The notes under the pieces: generated by a model
What the model was told of the DNA's origin: nothing
Databases searched by the model: none
Seen by the model: only the letters and a program-made list of their open reading frames with translations
Assembly (NCBI GenBank): GCA_019753175.1
Contig: JAIELK010000024.1
Location: 1-45,184 of the forward strand
Reading direction: 5' to 3'
Length of the DNA: 45,184 bases
Source: Hyphomonadaceae bacterium
GTDB lineage: Bacteria; Pseudomonadota; Alphaproteobacteria; Caulobacterales; Aquidulcibacteraceae
Part shown: positions 9,489-19,309 of the stretch, in pieces
Numbering within the stretch: the first letter of the stretch is position 1
Layout of the letters: each line of letters begins with the position of its first letter
Translations under genes and position numbers: made by a program

Positions 9489-11228
9489 ATGCACGATCTG
9501 GTTATCCGCAACGGCACGGTCGTGGACGGTTCAGGCGCGCCGCGCTTTGTCGCCGATGTCGCGATCGACGGCGGCCTGATCAGCGCGGTTGGACCTGACC
9601 TCGCGGCAGGCAAGCAGGAGATCGACGCGGCAGGGAAAATCGTCGCCCCTGGCTGGGTCGACATCCATACTCACTATGACGGCCAAGCGACCTGGGATCG
9701 GGAAATGGCGCCATCGTCTTGGCATGGCGTCACGACGGTGGTGATGGGCAATTGCGGCGTCGGCTTTGCACCGGCCAAGCCCGATCGACACGACTGGCTG
9801 ATCGGGCTGATGGAGGGCGTCGAAGACATTCCAGGCACCGCGCTCGCCGAAGGCATGAGCTGGAATTGGGAGACGTTCCCGCAATATCTCGACGAACTGG
9901 AACGATTGCCGCGCACGGTCGACGTCGGCACGCACGTGCCGCACGGCGCGGTGCGCGCGTATGTGATGGACGAGCGCGGCGCGCGCAACGACACGCCGAC
10001 CGAACATGAGATCGCACGCATGTCGGCGATCGTGGAGGAGGGTCTGCGCGCCGGGGCGCTGGGCTTCTCTACCTCGCGCACCATCCTGCACAAGTCGGTC
10101 GACGGCGAACTGGTGCCGGGCACAACGGCCACGAAAGAAGAACTCATCGGCATCGGCCGCGCCATGGGCCGCGTCGGCCACGGCGTGTTCGAGATGGCGT
10201 CGGACCTCAAACGCGACTGGAACGAATTCGAATGGATGGGCGAGCTGTCGCGCGAAACCGGCTTGCCAGTGACGTTTGCGGCGCTGCAATCGATCGCCAA
10301 GGAGCTGCCGCTTGCCGAGCAGATCAGCGAGATGCGCGCGCAAAACGCAAAAGGCGCCAACATCGTCGCGCAGATCGCGTTGCGCGGCAACGGCATCGTT
10401 ATGGCTTGGCAAGGCACGGTGCATCCCTTCCGCTTCAAGCCGGCCTGGACCGAGATCATGGGCCTGCCGTGGAGCGAGCAACTCAAGCGGCTGAAGCATC
10501 CGGCCTTCAAGAGCCGCATGATCGAGGAAGACAGCGTCTTTCCTCAAAGCGATCTCGTCGGGCTGATGATGATCGTCGCCGGCGGCTGGACGCTGCAATA
10601 TGAGATGGGCGAGCGCTTCAATTACGAACCGACACAAGCCGAGAGCATCGCCGCGCGCGCCGCGGCGGCCGGCAAGACGCCCGCAGACTACGCCTACGAC
10701 CTGTTGATGCAGGATGAGGGCAGGGGCTTCATCTACTTCCCGGTGCTCAACTACGCCGACGGCGATCTCAATTTTCTCGAACCGCTGCAGCGCGCCGATG
10801 ACACGGTCAACTCGCTTTCCGACGGCGGCGCGCATTGCGGCACCATCTGCGACGCAGCCTCGCCCACCTTCATGGTGCAGCACTGGGTGCGCGATCGCGC
10901 CGGCGTGCGCATTCCGCTTGAGCACGCGGTTAAGCGCCAGTCGCGCGACACGGCCGCACTCTACGGATTGCATGATCGTGGCGTCATCGCGCCAGGCTAT
11001 CTCGCTGACATCAATGTGATCGATCTCGAGTCACTGAAGCTGGGCAAGCCGTGGCTTGCCTTCGATCTGCCGGCGGGCGGCAAGCGTCTGCTGCAAAAGG
11101 CCGAGGGCTATGTCGCGACGATCAAGTCCGGCCAGATCACGTTCCGCAACGGCGCGTATCTCGGCGTACACCCTGGCAGATTGATCCGCGGACCTCAGCA
11201 TATGTCGTCGCGCATGGCGGCGGAGTAG
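9489..11228 (+). CDS. N-acyl-D-amino-acid deacylase-type amidohydrolase
   Basis: A 579-residue zinc amidohydrolase. The N-terminal beta-sandwich (DLVIRNGTVVDGSGAP) leads into the metal site HTHYDGQ near residues 58-64. Cys in MGNCGVGFAP matches the bridging Cys ligand of D-aminoacylases, and the catalytic Asp lies in LSDGGAHCGT. The C-terminal strand region (GVIAPGYLADINVID) closes the sandwich. The family hydrolyses N-acyl-D-amino acids or related cyclic amides; the exact substrate is open. It starts 69 bases after the previous operon with a fair ribosome site (TCGGAGC), so it may be transcribed with it, though the gap is larger than inside the operon. Confidence 0.87.
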   Translation: MHDLVIRNGTVVDGSGAPRFVADVAIDGGLISAVGPDLAAGKQEIDAAGKIVAPGWVDIHTHYDGQATWDREMAPSSWHGVTTVVMGNCGVGFAPAKPDRHDWLIGLMEGVEDIPGTALAEGMSWNWETFPQYLDELERLPRTVDVGTHVPHGAVRAYVMDERGARNDTPTEHEIARMSAIVEEGLRAGALGFSTSRTILHKSVDGELVPGTTATKEELIGIGRAMGRVGHGVFEMASDLKRDWNEFEWMGELSRETGLPVTFAALQSIAKELPLAEQISEMRAQNAKGANIVAQIALRGNGIVMAWQGTVHPFRFKPAWTEIMGLPWSEQLKRLKHPAFKSRMIEEDSVFPQSDLVGLMMIVAGGWTLQYEMGERFNYEPTQAESIAARAAAAGKTPADYAYDLLMQDEGRGFIYFPVLNYADGDLNFLEPLQRADDTVNSLSDGGAHCGTICDAASPTFMVQHWVRDRAGVRIPLEHAVKRQSRDTAALYGLHDRGVIAPGYLADINVIDLESLKLGKPWLAFDLPAGGKRLLQKAEGYVATIKSGQITFRNGAYLGVHPGRLIRGPQHMSSRMAAE

Positions 11229-11231
11229 CCA

Positions 11232-11906
11232 TTAGCGCCAATTGCAGCACGCCCCGCAGGAAAATAGCTCGCCGCGCGCGGCGGCAAACCGAGCCAGCGG
11301 TCCCTTCGGTCCGCACCAGGCCGGTCGCCAACCACGCCAGGCGCGCGCCAAGCCTTGCGCCATCAGCAACTCCCCGAGATCGACGCCGTCGACGAAGACG
11401 TACGCGACGACACGGCCAAACCTGTCGCGCCGGCGAGTACGCCGCACCGACACGCGGCTGGCGCTGCGAATGGCGTTGACGGCCGCCCACTTGGCGCGCT
11501 CGCCGGCGCGGCGCTCGTGGAAGCACCTGGCGAATTCGCCGGTTTCCGGCGCATCGATATTGGCCAGACGATAAACGCGTCCGTCGGCTCGATCTTCAAG
11601 CGTGTCGCCGTCGCGCACCCAAGGCTTGATCAGCAGTTCAGGCTCGGCGACGCCAAAGCGATCGCCCATCGCGCGCAACGCGCGCATGCACGAGCGGCGA
11701 GCGCGGCGATTGGCGAGCGCGAACAGGGTCAGGAGTCCGATCCCAACCGCGAGCGCAATCTGCACCTGCGCCGGGAACTGCTCGATGAACACGAGCGCCG
11801 CGCTCGCCCCCAGCACCACCATGAACGTCACTGCGGCGAGGCAGGCGTCCCAGCGCGCGTCGCGCGATACGCCATGGTCGCCGGGCAAGAGCCTTGGTGG
11901 TTGCAT
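11232..11906 (-). CDS. Membrane-anchored SNase-like (thermonuclease) protein
   Basis: About 224 residues. Two hydrophobic segments near residues 20-40 and 47-65 anchor the N-terminus. A staphylococcal-nuclease fold follows, with the catalytic set visible: DGDTL, RLANIDAPETGE (Arg, Asp, Glu) and DRFGRVVAYVFVDG (Arg). The C-terminus ends Cys-rich (CGACCN). The family cleaves DNA or RNA with calcium. The start is uncertain: this ATG follows the stop of the TPR gene by one base, while a GTG 27 bases earlier would overlap it. It is probably co-transcribed with the TPR gene. Confidence 0.78.
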   Translation of the reverse strand: MQPPRLLPGDHGVSRDARWDACLAAVTFMVVLGASAALVFIEQFPAQVQIALAVGIGLLTLFALANRRARRSCMRALRAMGDRFGVAEPELLIKPWVRDGDTLEDRADGRVYRLANIDAPETGEFARCFHERRAGERAKWAAVNAIRSASRVSVRRTRRRDRFGRVVAYVFVDGVDLGELLMAQGLARAWRGWRPAWCGPKGPLARFAAARGELFSCGACCNWR

Positions 11907-11907
11907 G

Positions 11908-13155
11908 CTATGGCTCGGAGTCTTCTTGCGCACCCCTTAGCTCTGCGGCCAATGAAGGAAGAGATAACCCAGCATTTCGAAAGTAAGCGGCGGCTTCCGG
12001 ATATTGTAGCGACGCTTGCGCGATGTCGGCTTCGCCCGCTTGTATCTGGTTCAAGCGCTGGCGGGCGAGACCACGCCCGTGGAGTGCCAGCGCCAGGTTG
12101 CTGTTGTGCGAAATCAGGTGTTCGACTTCATTCCACTCTGCTTCGCCCAGGTCGATTGCGCGCAAGTCAAGAGGCGCTTGCGCTCGTTGTACGACAGCGT
12201 CGAAGTCGGCGAACGCCGCCGGAAAATCACTGCCGCGTAGCGCAGCCATGCCGCGGTGAATGCGGGAGCGGAGATCGTTCGGTACGAACTCCATCGCGCC
12301 GCTGCACAGCAAGCGCGTGGCCTCCGAGTTCGCGGACTGATATGCGCCGCGAGCGCACCAGTGAAGAAGCTCTTCATCCGCGTGGGTCCAGTGCTGAGCT
12401 GCCCGCCGGTATTGGCGTGCTGCGCCGCGTGCGTCACCGGCGGCGAGCAACGAAATGGAGCGCCAGAGTCGCAAACTCGCTTCGGTGTGGGGATGAAGCA
12501 GAGTTGCGTTGAACGGCGTGAAGGGGCGGTTTGCTTCGATGTCTCGATCTCGTTGGGTTTGCATTTGAGCGTCGAGGCGCGCGAGGTTCTCCACAATCCA
12601 GGCGAATTGGGCGTCGGCGTCGGCATAGCGCCCTTCGTGAAACAACAACATGCCGCGCACCTTCAGCACCAAGTAGCTTTCAGGGGCGCGCGCCGTCGCC
12701 CTCGCGAGCGAGACGGCTGCCTGTTCTGTATCGCCAAGCGCCAACAGGGCGATGGCTAACCGAGCGTTCGCGCTCGGGTGGGACTGGTCCAGCTCCAGCG
12801 CTCGCATGTAGTCGTTGACCGCTGCTGAAGGATCATCGAGATCCATGTGCGCATTGCCTCTATTGAGGTACGCCGTTGCGCGGTCGGCTGAGCTTTCGGC
12901 TTCGTCCTGGGCGCGGGCCAAACAGGCCACGGCTTTCGCTTGCGGGTCTACGCCGTCGACGCACATCTCCCATTCGCGCTGGCGCGCGACGCTGGGAAAC
13001 AACTCAAGTCCATGTTCGGCGAATGCGTCGACGGCGCCGCGTCCGAGTCCCGCGCCAAGTGCGAGCGCGCCGCCAATCGCGACGGCAATTGCTCCGCCTA
13101 CAAGGTGTTTGGCGAGCATGCGCCATTGGGTGGGTGATTCTTCGTGCGGCTGCAT
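11908..13155 (-). CDS. TPR-repeat protein with N-terminal membrane anchor
   Basis: A 415-residue protein. A hydrophobic segment at about residues 17-37 (LVGGAIAVAIGGALALGAGL) anchors it. Tetratricopeptide helices follow, best seen at ADRATAYLNRGNAHMDLDDPSAAVNDYMRALELDQSHPSANARLAIALLALGD (about residues 93-145, written here as consecutive repeats), then YLVLKVRGMLLFHEGRYADADAQF and SRIHRGMAALRGSDFPAAFADFD. TPR proteins act as protein-binding scaffolds; the partner is unknown. The gene lies directly upstream of the SNase-like gene on the same strand. No specific family is recognised. Confidence 0.75.
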   Translation of the reverse strand: MQPHEESPTQWRMLAKHLVGGAIAVAIGGALALGAGLGRGAVDAFAEHGLELFPSVARQREWEMCVDGVDPQAKAVACLARAQDEAESSADRATAYLNRGNAHMDLDDPSAAVNDYMRALELDQSHPSANARLAIALLALGDTEQAAVSLARATARAPESYLVLKVRGMLLFHEGRYADADAQFAWIVENLARLDAQMQTQRDRDIEANRPFTPFNATLLHPHTEASLRLWRSISLLAAGDARGAARQYRRAAQHWTHADEELLHWCARGAYQSANSEATRLLCSGAMEFVPNDLRSRIHRGMAALRGSDFPAAFADFDAVVQRAQAPLDLRAIDLGEAEWNEVEHLISHNSNLALALHGRGLARQRLNQIQAGEADIAQASLQYPEAAAYFRNAGLSLPSLAAELRGAQEDSEP

Positions 13156-13214
13156 GCCGTCATGCTACCGCAACGCGCTTAACGCACCCGCCACGTTACA
13201 CGGTTAAGTTGCTG

Positions 13215-14123
13215 CTACGCCAAGCTCTTATGCAACGCCGCCGCGGCCAACGCTTCCGCTAATCGCCCCATGTCTGTGCGCACGCGCCCGTAGCCGTTGC
13301 TGCGCTCAAGCGTGCGTTCGTCGACATAAAGCGCACGGTTGATTTCGATCTGCAGCGCATGCACGCCGGAGAAGGGCCGGCCATAGGTTTGCGTGGTGTG
13401 CCCGCCTGCGAACGGGGTGTTGCGGGCCACCTTGTAGCCCATGCGCCGGAGCGTCGCCTCGGCCAGCGCCGTCACCGAGGGATGGCATGAAGCGCCGAAG
13501 CGATCGCCCAGCACGATGTCCGGGGAGTGCTGGCCGCGCGCGCCCGACGGCATGGAATGGCAATCCACCAGCACGGTGCAGCCAAACGTCTCTTTGGTCT
13601 CCGCCACCAGATTGGCGAGCATGGCGTGGTAGGGGCGGTGCACGGCGACCATGCGCCGCTCGGCTTCGTGGAGCGAAAGCTTGCGCCGATAAATGGTCTG
13701 GCCGTCGCCGCTGACGCGGGGAATGGCGCCGAGGCCCGCCTGAATGCGCGCCGAACCAGCATGATGCGACCGCGGCGGGCGCTCGTCGAACATCTCAGGG
13801 TCCAGTTCCTCCGGGTCGCGATTGAGGTCGACATAGGCGCGAGCCACGGTTGCCGACAGCACCGGGGAGCCGTGAGCGGCGGCGCCCGCAAACAACTCGT
13901 CGACATAGGCGTCCTCGGAGCGCCGCAGGCTGATCAAGGCGACGCGCGCGTCCGCCAGCAGTTCCGGCGGATACCGTCTGCCACTGTGAGGTGAGGCGAA
14001 AATCAGGGGTGTCGTGCGGTGTAGCGGTTCAATCAGCACGTAGGGCGCCTCGGGCGCTTGGGCGCTCACCTGGCTTTCGCTGAGGGCGCAAGCGGCGCCG
14101 GCGGTGGAATCCCCAAGGTCCAT
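13215..14123 (-). CDS. N-formylglutamate amidohydrolase family protein
   Basis: A 302-residue zinc-dependent amidohydrolase of the HutG/FGase type. The conserved FASPHSGRRYP near the N-terminus, DLNRDPEELDPEMF, YHAMLANL, DCHSMPS and NTPFAGGHTTQTYG are all family signatures. The family releases formate from N-formyl-L-glutamate in histidine degradation, but no hut genes are nearby. I start at MDLGDSTAG, preceded by GGAGAAC. It is divergent from cpdR across 139 bases; this pairing recurs in Caulobacterales and helps identify the organism group. The true substrate here may differ. Confidence 0.87.
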   Translation of the reverse strand: MDLGDSTAGAACALSESQVSAQAPEAPYVLIEPLHRTTPLIFASPHSGRRYPPELLADARVALISLRRSEDAYVDELFAGAAAHGSPVLSATVARAYVDLNRDPEELDPEMFDERPPRSHHAGSARIQAGLGAIPRVSGDGQTIYRRKLSLHEAERRMVAVHRPYHAMLANLVAETKETFGCTVLVDCHSMPSGARGQHSPDIVLGDRFGASCHPSVTALAEATLRRMGYKVARNTPFAGGHTTQTYGRPFSGVHALQIEINRALYVDERTLERSNGYGRVRTDMGRLAEALAAAALHKSLA

Positions 14124-14262
14124 ACCAACCAATGTTCTCCGGCTGCATCCCGCCGTCAACATTTACGCCTGTTTACAGTTTGGCGGCGAGACTAAAGCCG
14201 GCCTTTACCGAAGCTGTGCTAGCAGCTACCGCTGTAGGGGGCCGGAAGTTCCGGAGCAGCGC

Positions 14263-14625
14263 ATGGCGCGGATTCTGTTGGCTGAGGACGATGACTCGCT
14301 CAGGGCGTTCCTGACGACGAACCTGTCGCGCGCCGGGCACGATGTCGCCGCCTTCGGCGATGGCGATTCGGCCTGGGAAGCGCTGACCCACGGCAGCTTT
14401 GATCTGCTCTTGACCGACATTGTCATGCCCGGTCTCGACGGCATCGAGCTTGCGCGCCGCGCCGCCGAGCAGGACCCGGCCATGAAGATCGTCTTCATCA
14501 CCGGCTTCGCGGCGGTTGCGCTTTCCGCCCAGAGCCAGGCGCCCAAGGACGCCAAAGTCCTGTCGAAGCCCTTCCACCTGCGCGACCTGGTGGTCGAGAT
14601 CGAACGCGTGATCGCGGCGGCGTGA
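14263..14625 (+). CDS. cpdR: Single-domain response regulator CpdR
   Basis: A 120-residue stand-alone receiver domain. The acidic pocket (Glu8, Asp9, Asp10 in LAEDDDSL), phospho-acceptor Asp52 in TDIVMPGLDGIEL, the Thr in VFITGFAAVALSA and the Lys in VLSKPFHLRDLV are intact. MARILLAEDD together with FITGFAAVALSAQ is essentially the CpdR signature. In Caulobacter, unphosphorylated CpdR primes the ClpXP protease for cell-cycle substrates such as PdeA, and CckA-ChpT phosphorylation switches it off. The start is chosen from the family N-terminus; the frame continues upstream but without family similarity. It is followed by tRNA-Val. Confidence 0.93.
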   Translation: MARILLAEDDDSLRAFLTTNLSRAGHDVAAFGDGDSAWEALTHGSFDLLLTDIVMPGLDGIELARRAAEQDPAMKIVFITGFAAVALSAQSQAPKDAKVLSKPFHLRDLVVEIERVIAAA

Positions 14626-14729
14626 AATCCGGATTTCTGGGCTCGATCCCCAGTCCCAAACCGAACCCGACCCGCGACCTTGCGGCTTCGCCCCCGTCCG
14701 GTCTATACCGCGCCACCCCAATCGGTTCA

Positions 14730-14804
<75 letters not shown>

Positions 14805-14962
14805 TCTCTCTCATGGCTGAGTGTTTGGTTGGAACGGGCCCGCACAAGCGGGCCGAGGCGCAACTTACGTGCAGATCAGCATGGATAGGCGAACGAAGCT
14901 TCGCTCGCAGTCGCCCCAGGTCGAGATATTTTTTCTTAATCGGGATTCTCGGTTTCCAATCG

Positions 14963-14970
14963 TTAACCAT
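14963..14970 (+). promoter_or_regulatory. CtrA-type half site with nearby GANTC sites upstream of the porin
   Basis: TTAACCAT matches the CtrA 8-base half site. Three GANTC methylation sites (14944-14948, 14994-14998, 15035-15039) lie within 100 bases upstream of the porin start. In Caulobacterales, CtrA and the CcrM methyltransferase (GANTC) time cell-cycle promoters. Binding here is inferred from motif match only. Confidence 0.35.
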
Positions 14971-15040
14971 CGCCGTGACAAACCGGCCTCTGTGATTCCG
15001 GCAGCGAGTGCGCGTCTCCGGGTCGCAAGGGGCGGAATCG

Positions 15041-16273
15041 ATGCGCGATCATAGTGGCACAAACACCGGCGACGGGCTCCTGCGGGCGCCCGCCGATGTA
15101 AAGCGTGAAGCCACTCGAACAGTGACCGCGCCTGGTGCGGCGCTGCTGGCGCTCACCGCGGCGGCCTCTGGCGCCGCTGCGGCGGCGGAGCCACATGCGC
15201 CAGCAGCCGACGGCGGGCTTCAGCTCGGCGCGCACGCTTTCTTCGACTGGAGCGGCGCCGACCTGAGCACCGGCTCGACGCCTGAGGATCGCGAGATCAC
15301 GCTGATGCGGCTGGACATGTCGCAGCGGACCGATTGGGGCGCCATCATCGGCGAAGTCGATCTCGCAAACCAGGAATTCACCGTCACCGACGCCTTCGCC
15401 GAGGTGAAGCTCGACGATCATCTCAGTCTGCGCATCGGCCAGTTCAAGGAGCCCAACGGCCTCGAACAGATCGCATCGAACTACGGCAAGGTGTTCACCT
15501 CGAGCGCCGGCGTTTCCTACGTCAACGGACTCGGCCGCCGGCTCGGCGTCGGCTTGCGCGCCTACGCCGACGAATGGACCCTCGAGGGCGGCGTCTTCGC
15601 CAGCAACATCAACGAAGAGGACGCAAGCAACGGCTGGTCGACGTCAGCGCGCGCGGTGTGGTCCGCGCCGATCAGCGAAGGTGGTCCCGTTGCACACCTG
15701 GGCGGTTCGCTGCGCTATCGCGAGTCCGAGGATGATCCCTTTGCCTATGGCCAGGGCATCTATTCCTTCGCCTACGGCAAGAGTGTGAAGACCAGCGCCA
15801 TCGCCGAGTCCGATCTGTTCGTCGGACTCGAAGGCGCGTTTGTGGCCGGCTCGTTCCAGGTGACTGCCGAAGCTTCGCGCGCCTCGGTCGAGTGCGGCGC
15901 GCTGTGCGCGAGCGATCCGCAGTTCGACGCTGCCTATGTTGATGTCAGCTACGTTTTCGGCGGTCATCGCCAGTATTCGAGCCACGGCGGCAAGTTTGGG
16001 CGCTACGTCATCGACCATCCGCTCGGGGAGGAAGGCGGCCACGGCGCCTGGGAGCTGGCGGCGCGCTACGACTATGTCGATCTCGAAGATGCAGGCGTGC
16101 TTGGCGGCAATCAGACGACGGGGATTGTCGGCCTGACCTATCACGCGAACGCCAATGCACGGCTGCAGTTCAACTACGCGCACAGCGACTACGACGCGCC
16201 GCTGAGCGGCGTCTCGCGCGAAGCCGACGCCGTCACCGTGCGGCTGCAGCTGGATTTCTCATACCGCCAATAA
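15041..16273 (+). CDS. Phosphate-selective porin O/P (OprP-like) family protein
   Basis: A 410-residue outer-membrane beta-barrel candidate. Alternating hydrophobic strands, FFDWSGADLS, LRIGQFKEPNGLEQI, YVNGLGRRLGVGLRAY and a C-terminal strand ending in an aromatic residue (LQLDFSYRQ, Phe-Ser-Tyr) fit the OprP/OprO family, which takes up phosphate, polyphosphate or other anions. The start is set by AAGGGGCGGA before ATG. The export signal is unusually late: about 27 hydrophilic residues precede the Ala-rich stretch LLALTAAASGAAAAAEP. It is followed after 51 bases by the chemoreceptor gene, so the two are likely co-transcribed. Confidence 0.82.
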   Translation: MRDHSGTNTGDGLLRAPADVKREATRTVTAPGAALLALTAAASGAAAAAEPHAPAADGGLQLGAHAFFDWSGADLSTGSTPEDREITLMRLDMSQRTDWGAIIGEVDLANQEFTVTDAFAEVKLDDHLSLRIGQFKEPNGLEQIASNYGKVFTSSAGVSYVNGLGRRLGVGLRAYADEWTLEGGVFASNINEEDASNGWSTSARAVWSAPISEGGPVAHLGGSLRYRESEDDPFAYGQGIYSFAYGKSVKTSAIAESDLFVGLEGAFVAGSFQVTAEASRASVECGALCASDPQFDAAYVDVSYVFGGHRQYSSHGGKFGRYVIDHPLGEEGGHGAWELAARYDYVDLEDAGVLGGNQTTGIVGLTYHANANARLQFNYAHSDYDAPLSGVSREADAVTVRLQLDFSYRQ

Positions 16274-16324
16274 CTCGAAGGCTCCTGCGCGGCGATCGCC
16301 GCCACCGCAAGAAGGAAGACGAAT

Positions 16325-19297
16325 ATGATGCGCTGGTACAGCAAGGACGCTCCGGTTTCTACGAAAGTGCAGGTCGGCTTTGGCGCGCTGGTCGCGCTGA
16401 TCTCCGCCGGTGCAGGCTACGCAACCTGGACGGCGCAGCAGACCAACGCGCAGGTCACCGATTATCGCGCGGCGACCAAGGCGAATATCGCCGCGGAAGA
16501 AGCGGTGGGTGAATTCGCAAACATGCGGGTGCTCGCGCGTGACTATCGCACTTCGGTGGAAGCAGGTGCTTCGGCTCGCGCGGCCCAACAGCTCGAAGAA
16601 ATTCGTCAGATTCGCGATGGCGTGATCGAAGAACTCGAGATCATCGCAACGGAAATTAGCGACACCTCGATGCTCAGTCAGCTGGAGTCGTTCCGCGAAC
16701 ATGTGAGCGAGTATGAGACGTTGGTTCCGTCCGATACCCCGGAAGCGACGGCGCGCCGGAATGAGCTGGCGGGGGTCTTGACGAACGAGCTCAACGAATT
16801 GGCCGATACGCTGACCGCGCGCCGCAACGAGATCGGCCCGGAAATGCAGGCCAAGCTTGACCTCATGGCGATGGTCGCGCTTGGGCTGATCCTGATGACA
16901 CTGGTTATCGGCGGCGCCTTTGCGGTCACGCTGGGCAAGCTGATCGGTGGGCCGCTCAAGAAGATCGTCGACCTGACCACGACCCTCGCGACTGGCGACA
17001 CCAAGGTCGTCGTCCAAGGCGAAGATCGCAAGGACGAAGTTGGCGCGCTGGCGAAGGCGATGACGGCGTTCCGCGATGGCTTGATTGAGCGGGCGGCAGA
17101 ACAACTGAAGCGCGATGAGGAGGCCGAAACCGGCCCGATCGCGGTTTTCAACGCGGTGCTCCGCGAGCAGGCGATGATCGAGTTCAAGCCTGACGGCACG
17201 ATCGTGACGGTCAACGAAAACTTCGAAAAGGCGATGGGGTATAGCCTCTCGGAGATCGTCGGCAAGCATCACTCGATGTTCGTCGATCCGGATTATGCAC
17301 GCGGCGGCGATTATCGCGCATTCTGGGACAAACTCGGTCGCGGCCAGTTCGATTCCGGCAAGTATCGCCGTTTCGCCAGGGGCGGGCGGGAGATTTGGCT
17401 GCAGGCGTCGTACAATCCAATTGTCGATAGAGCCGGCAAGGTGGTGAAGGTGGTGAATCTCGCCACCGACGTGACCGAGCAGGAAAAGGTTGCGCAGGAA
17501 GCGTTAGCGAAGAGCGCCGCGTTCGCCGGCTCAGCGGCGGCGATGATGATGATCGATCGCGACTTTAAGGTCACGTACATCAACGAATCGACGATGAAAC
17601 TCATGCGCGAGAACGCCGACGCGTTCCGCAAACTGTGGCCGAGCTTCAATCCCGAGGCCATCGTCGGCACCTGCATCGATATGTTCCATAAGAACCCCGC
17701 GCACCAGCGGCAATTGTTGTCCGATCCGTCGCGGCTGCCGTACCGGACCGACATCACCATCGGCGAGTTGAAGATCCAACTCAATGTCAGCGGCATTTTC
17801 GACGCCCAGCGCAAATATGTCGGCAACGTGCTCGAATGGGCGGACGTGACCGCGGAGCGCTCCAACGCCGGCGTGTTGGCGGCGCTCGATCGCGGCAAGG
17901 CGATGATCGAATTTTCCATGGACGGCAAGGTCATCACCGCCAACCAGAATTTCTGCCAGGCCCTCGGCTACTCGCTGGACGAAATCCGCGGGCAGCACCA
18001 TTCCATGTTTGCCGATCCGGCATACCGCCAAAGCCCGGAGTACAAGGCTTTCTGGGAAAGACTCAATCGCGGCGAGTTCGACGCCGGCAAATACAAGCGC
18101 GTCGGCAAGGGCGGTCGCGAAGTGTGGATCGATGCGTCCTACAATCCGATCCTCGACGGCAACGGCAAACCCTTCAAGGTGGTCAAACTCGCCGACGACA
18201 TCACTCAGATCGAAATCGATCGCCGCGCCGCCGAAGCCGAGCGCGCCCAGCGGGCAAGCGAGCAGGCGCAAGTCGTGCGCGGCTTGGCGCAGGGCTTGAG
18301 TCAACTCGCGGCCGGCAATCTCACGACGCGCATCGAAGATGTGTTCCCGGGCGAGTACGAGACGCTGCGTTCGGACTTCAACAACGCGATGGCCGGATTG
18401 CAAGAAGCGATGGGCGCTATTGTCGGCAGCGCCGGCGGCATACGCTCCGGCGCGGGGGAAATCACACAGGCAGCCGACGACCTGTCGCGCCGCACGGAAC
18501 AACAAGCCGCGAGCCTAGAAGAAACCGCGGCCGCGCTCGACGAGATCACCGCCACGGTGCGCAAGTCGGCCGAAAGCGCCAAGCAGGCCAACAGCGTCGT
18601 CACCGGCGCGCGCGCCGATGCTGAGGCAAGCGGCCAGGTCGTCAGCGGCACGGTCACCGCGATGGCGGAGATCGAGAAGTCCGCCAAGCAGATCGTGCAG
18701 ATCATCGGCGTGATCGATGAGATCGCGTTCCAGACCAACCTTTTGGCTCTCAACGCGGGCGTCGAGGCGGCGCGCGCGGGCGAGGCGGGCAGAGGCTTCG
18801 CGGTGGTGGCGTCCGAAGTGCGCGCGCTTGCGCAACGCTCGTCGGAAGCGGCCAAGGAAATCAAGGCGCTCATCTCAGCGAGCTCGCAGCAAGTTGAGGC
18901 TGGCGTCGAACTCGTCGGCGAAGCCGGCGATGCGTTGAAGAAGATCATCGGCAAGGTCACCGACATCGCGAGCTTGATGAGCGAGATCACAGCGTCCGCC
19001 CAGGAGCAGTCGACTGCGCTGGCGGAAGTCAACGCCGCCATCAACAGCATGGATCAGACGACGCAACAAAATGCGGCGATGGTCGAAGAATCGACCGCGG
19101 CGAGCCACTCGCTCACCAAGGAGGCCGAAGAGCTGATGGGCCTTGTCGGCCGGTTCAAGATTGGCGCTGGAAGCAACACGGCAGCGCGCGCCAAGCCGCA
19201 CGGTCAACCGGTCGCGCAGCAGAAAGAGCGTGTCGCTCGCTTCGCGAGCGAGGGCAATGCGGCGGTCAAGAACGGCGACGGCTGGACCGAATTCTAG
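16325..19297 (+). CDS. Methyl-accepting chemotaxis protein with three PAS domains
   Basis: A 990-residue chemoreceptor. TM1 lies near residues 18-36, an external four-helix region follows, TM2 is near 182-205, then HAMP (about 205-260). PAS1 (about 283-395) and PAS3 (about 526-640) are near-duplicates sharing AMIEF, GYSL-EI and HHSMF; PAS2 (about 400-515) is different. A second HAMP-like segment ([15 protein letters not shown]) leads into the signalling domain, whose hairpin tip [22 protein letters not shown] is near 795-817 (given as two adjoining blocks). The C-terminus WTEF resembles the pentapeptide that docks CheR/CheB in enteric receptors. A strong ribosome site (AAGAAGGAAG) precedes ATG. 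It heads the che operon, so it is the likely cognate receptor; the ligand is unknown. Confidence 0.95.
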   Translation: MMRWYSKDAPVSTKVQVGFGALVALISAGAGYATWTAQQTNAQVTDYRAATKANIAAEEAVGEFANMRVLARDYRTSVEAGASARAAQQLEEIRQIRDGVIEELEIIATEISDTSMLSQLESFREHVSEYETLVPSDTPEATARRNELAGVLTNELNELADTLTARRNEIGPEMQAKLDLMAMVALGLILMTLVIGGAFAVTLGKLIGGPLKKIVDLTTTLATGDTKVVVQGEDRKDEVGALAKAMTAFRDGLIERAAEQLKRDEEAETGPIAVFNAVLREQAMIEFKPDGTIVTVNENFEKAMGYSLSEIVGKHHSMFVDPDYARGGDYRAFWDKLGRGQFDSGKYRRFARGGREIWLQASYNPIVDRAGKVVKVVNLATDVTEQEKVAQEALAKSAAFAGSAAAMMMIDRDFKVTYINESTMKLMRENADAFRKLWPSFNPEAIVGTCIDMFHKNPAHQRQLLSDPSRLPYRTDITIGELKIQLNVSGIFDAQRKYVGNVLEWADVTAERSNAGVLAALDRGKAMIEFSMDGKVITANQNFCQALGYSLDEIRGQHHSMFADPAYRQSPEYKAFWERLNRGEFDAGKYKRVGKGGREVWIDASYNPILDGNGKPFKVVKLADDITQIEIDRRAAEAERAQRASEQAQVVRGLAQGLSQLAAGNLTTRIEDVFPGEYETLRSDFNNAMAGLQEAMGAIVGSAGGIRSGAGEITQAADDLSRRTEQQAASLEETAAALDEITATVRKSAESAKQANSVVTGARADAEASGQVVSGTVTAMAEIEKSAKQIVQIIGVIDEIAFQTNLLALNAGVEAARAGEAGRGFAVVASEVRALAQRSSEAAKEIKALISASSQQVEAGVELVGEAGDALKKIIGKVTDIASLMSEITASAQEQSTALAEVNAAINSMDQTTQQNAAMVEESTAASHSLTKEAEELMGLVGRFKIGAGSNTAARAKPHGQPVAQQKERVARFASEGNAAVKNGDGWTEF

Positions 19298-19309
19298 AGG
19301 GAGCGCGCG

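Noticed and set aside
9531..10973. Minus-strand open frame of 480 codons
   Set aside because: Antisense to the D-aminoacylase-type gene, His/Arg/Ala-rich, no recognisable motif.
13215..14123. Histidine-utilisation (hut) operon
   Set aside because: The amidohydrolase is alone; no hutH, hutU or hutI is in view, so a role in histidine degradation is not supported by context.
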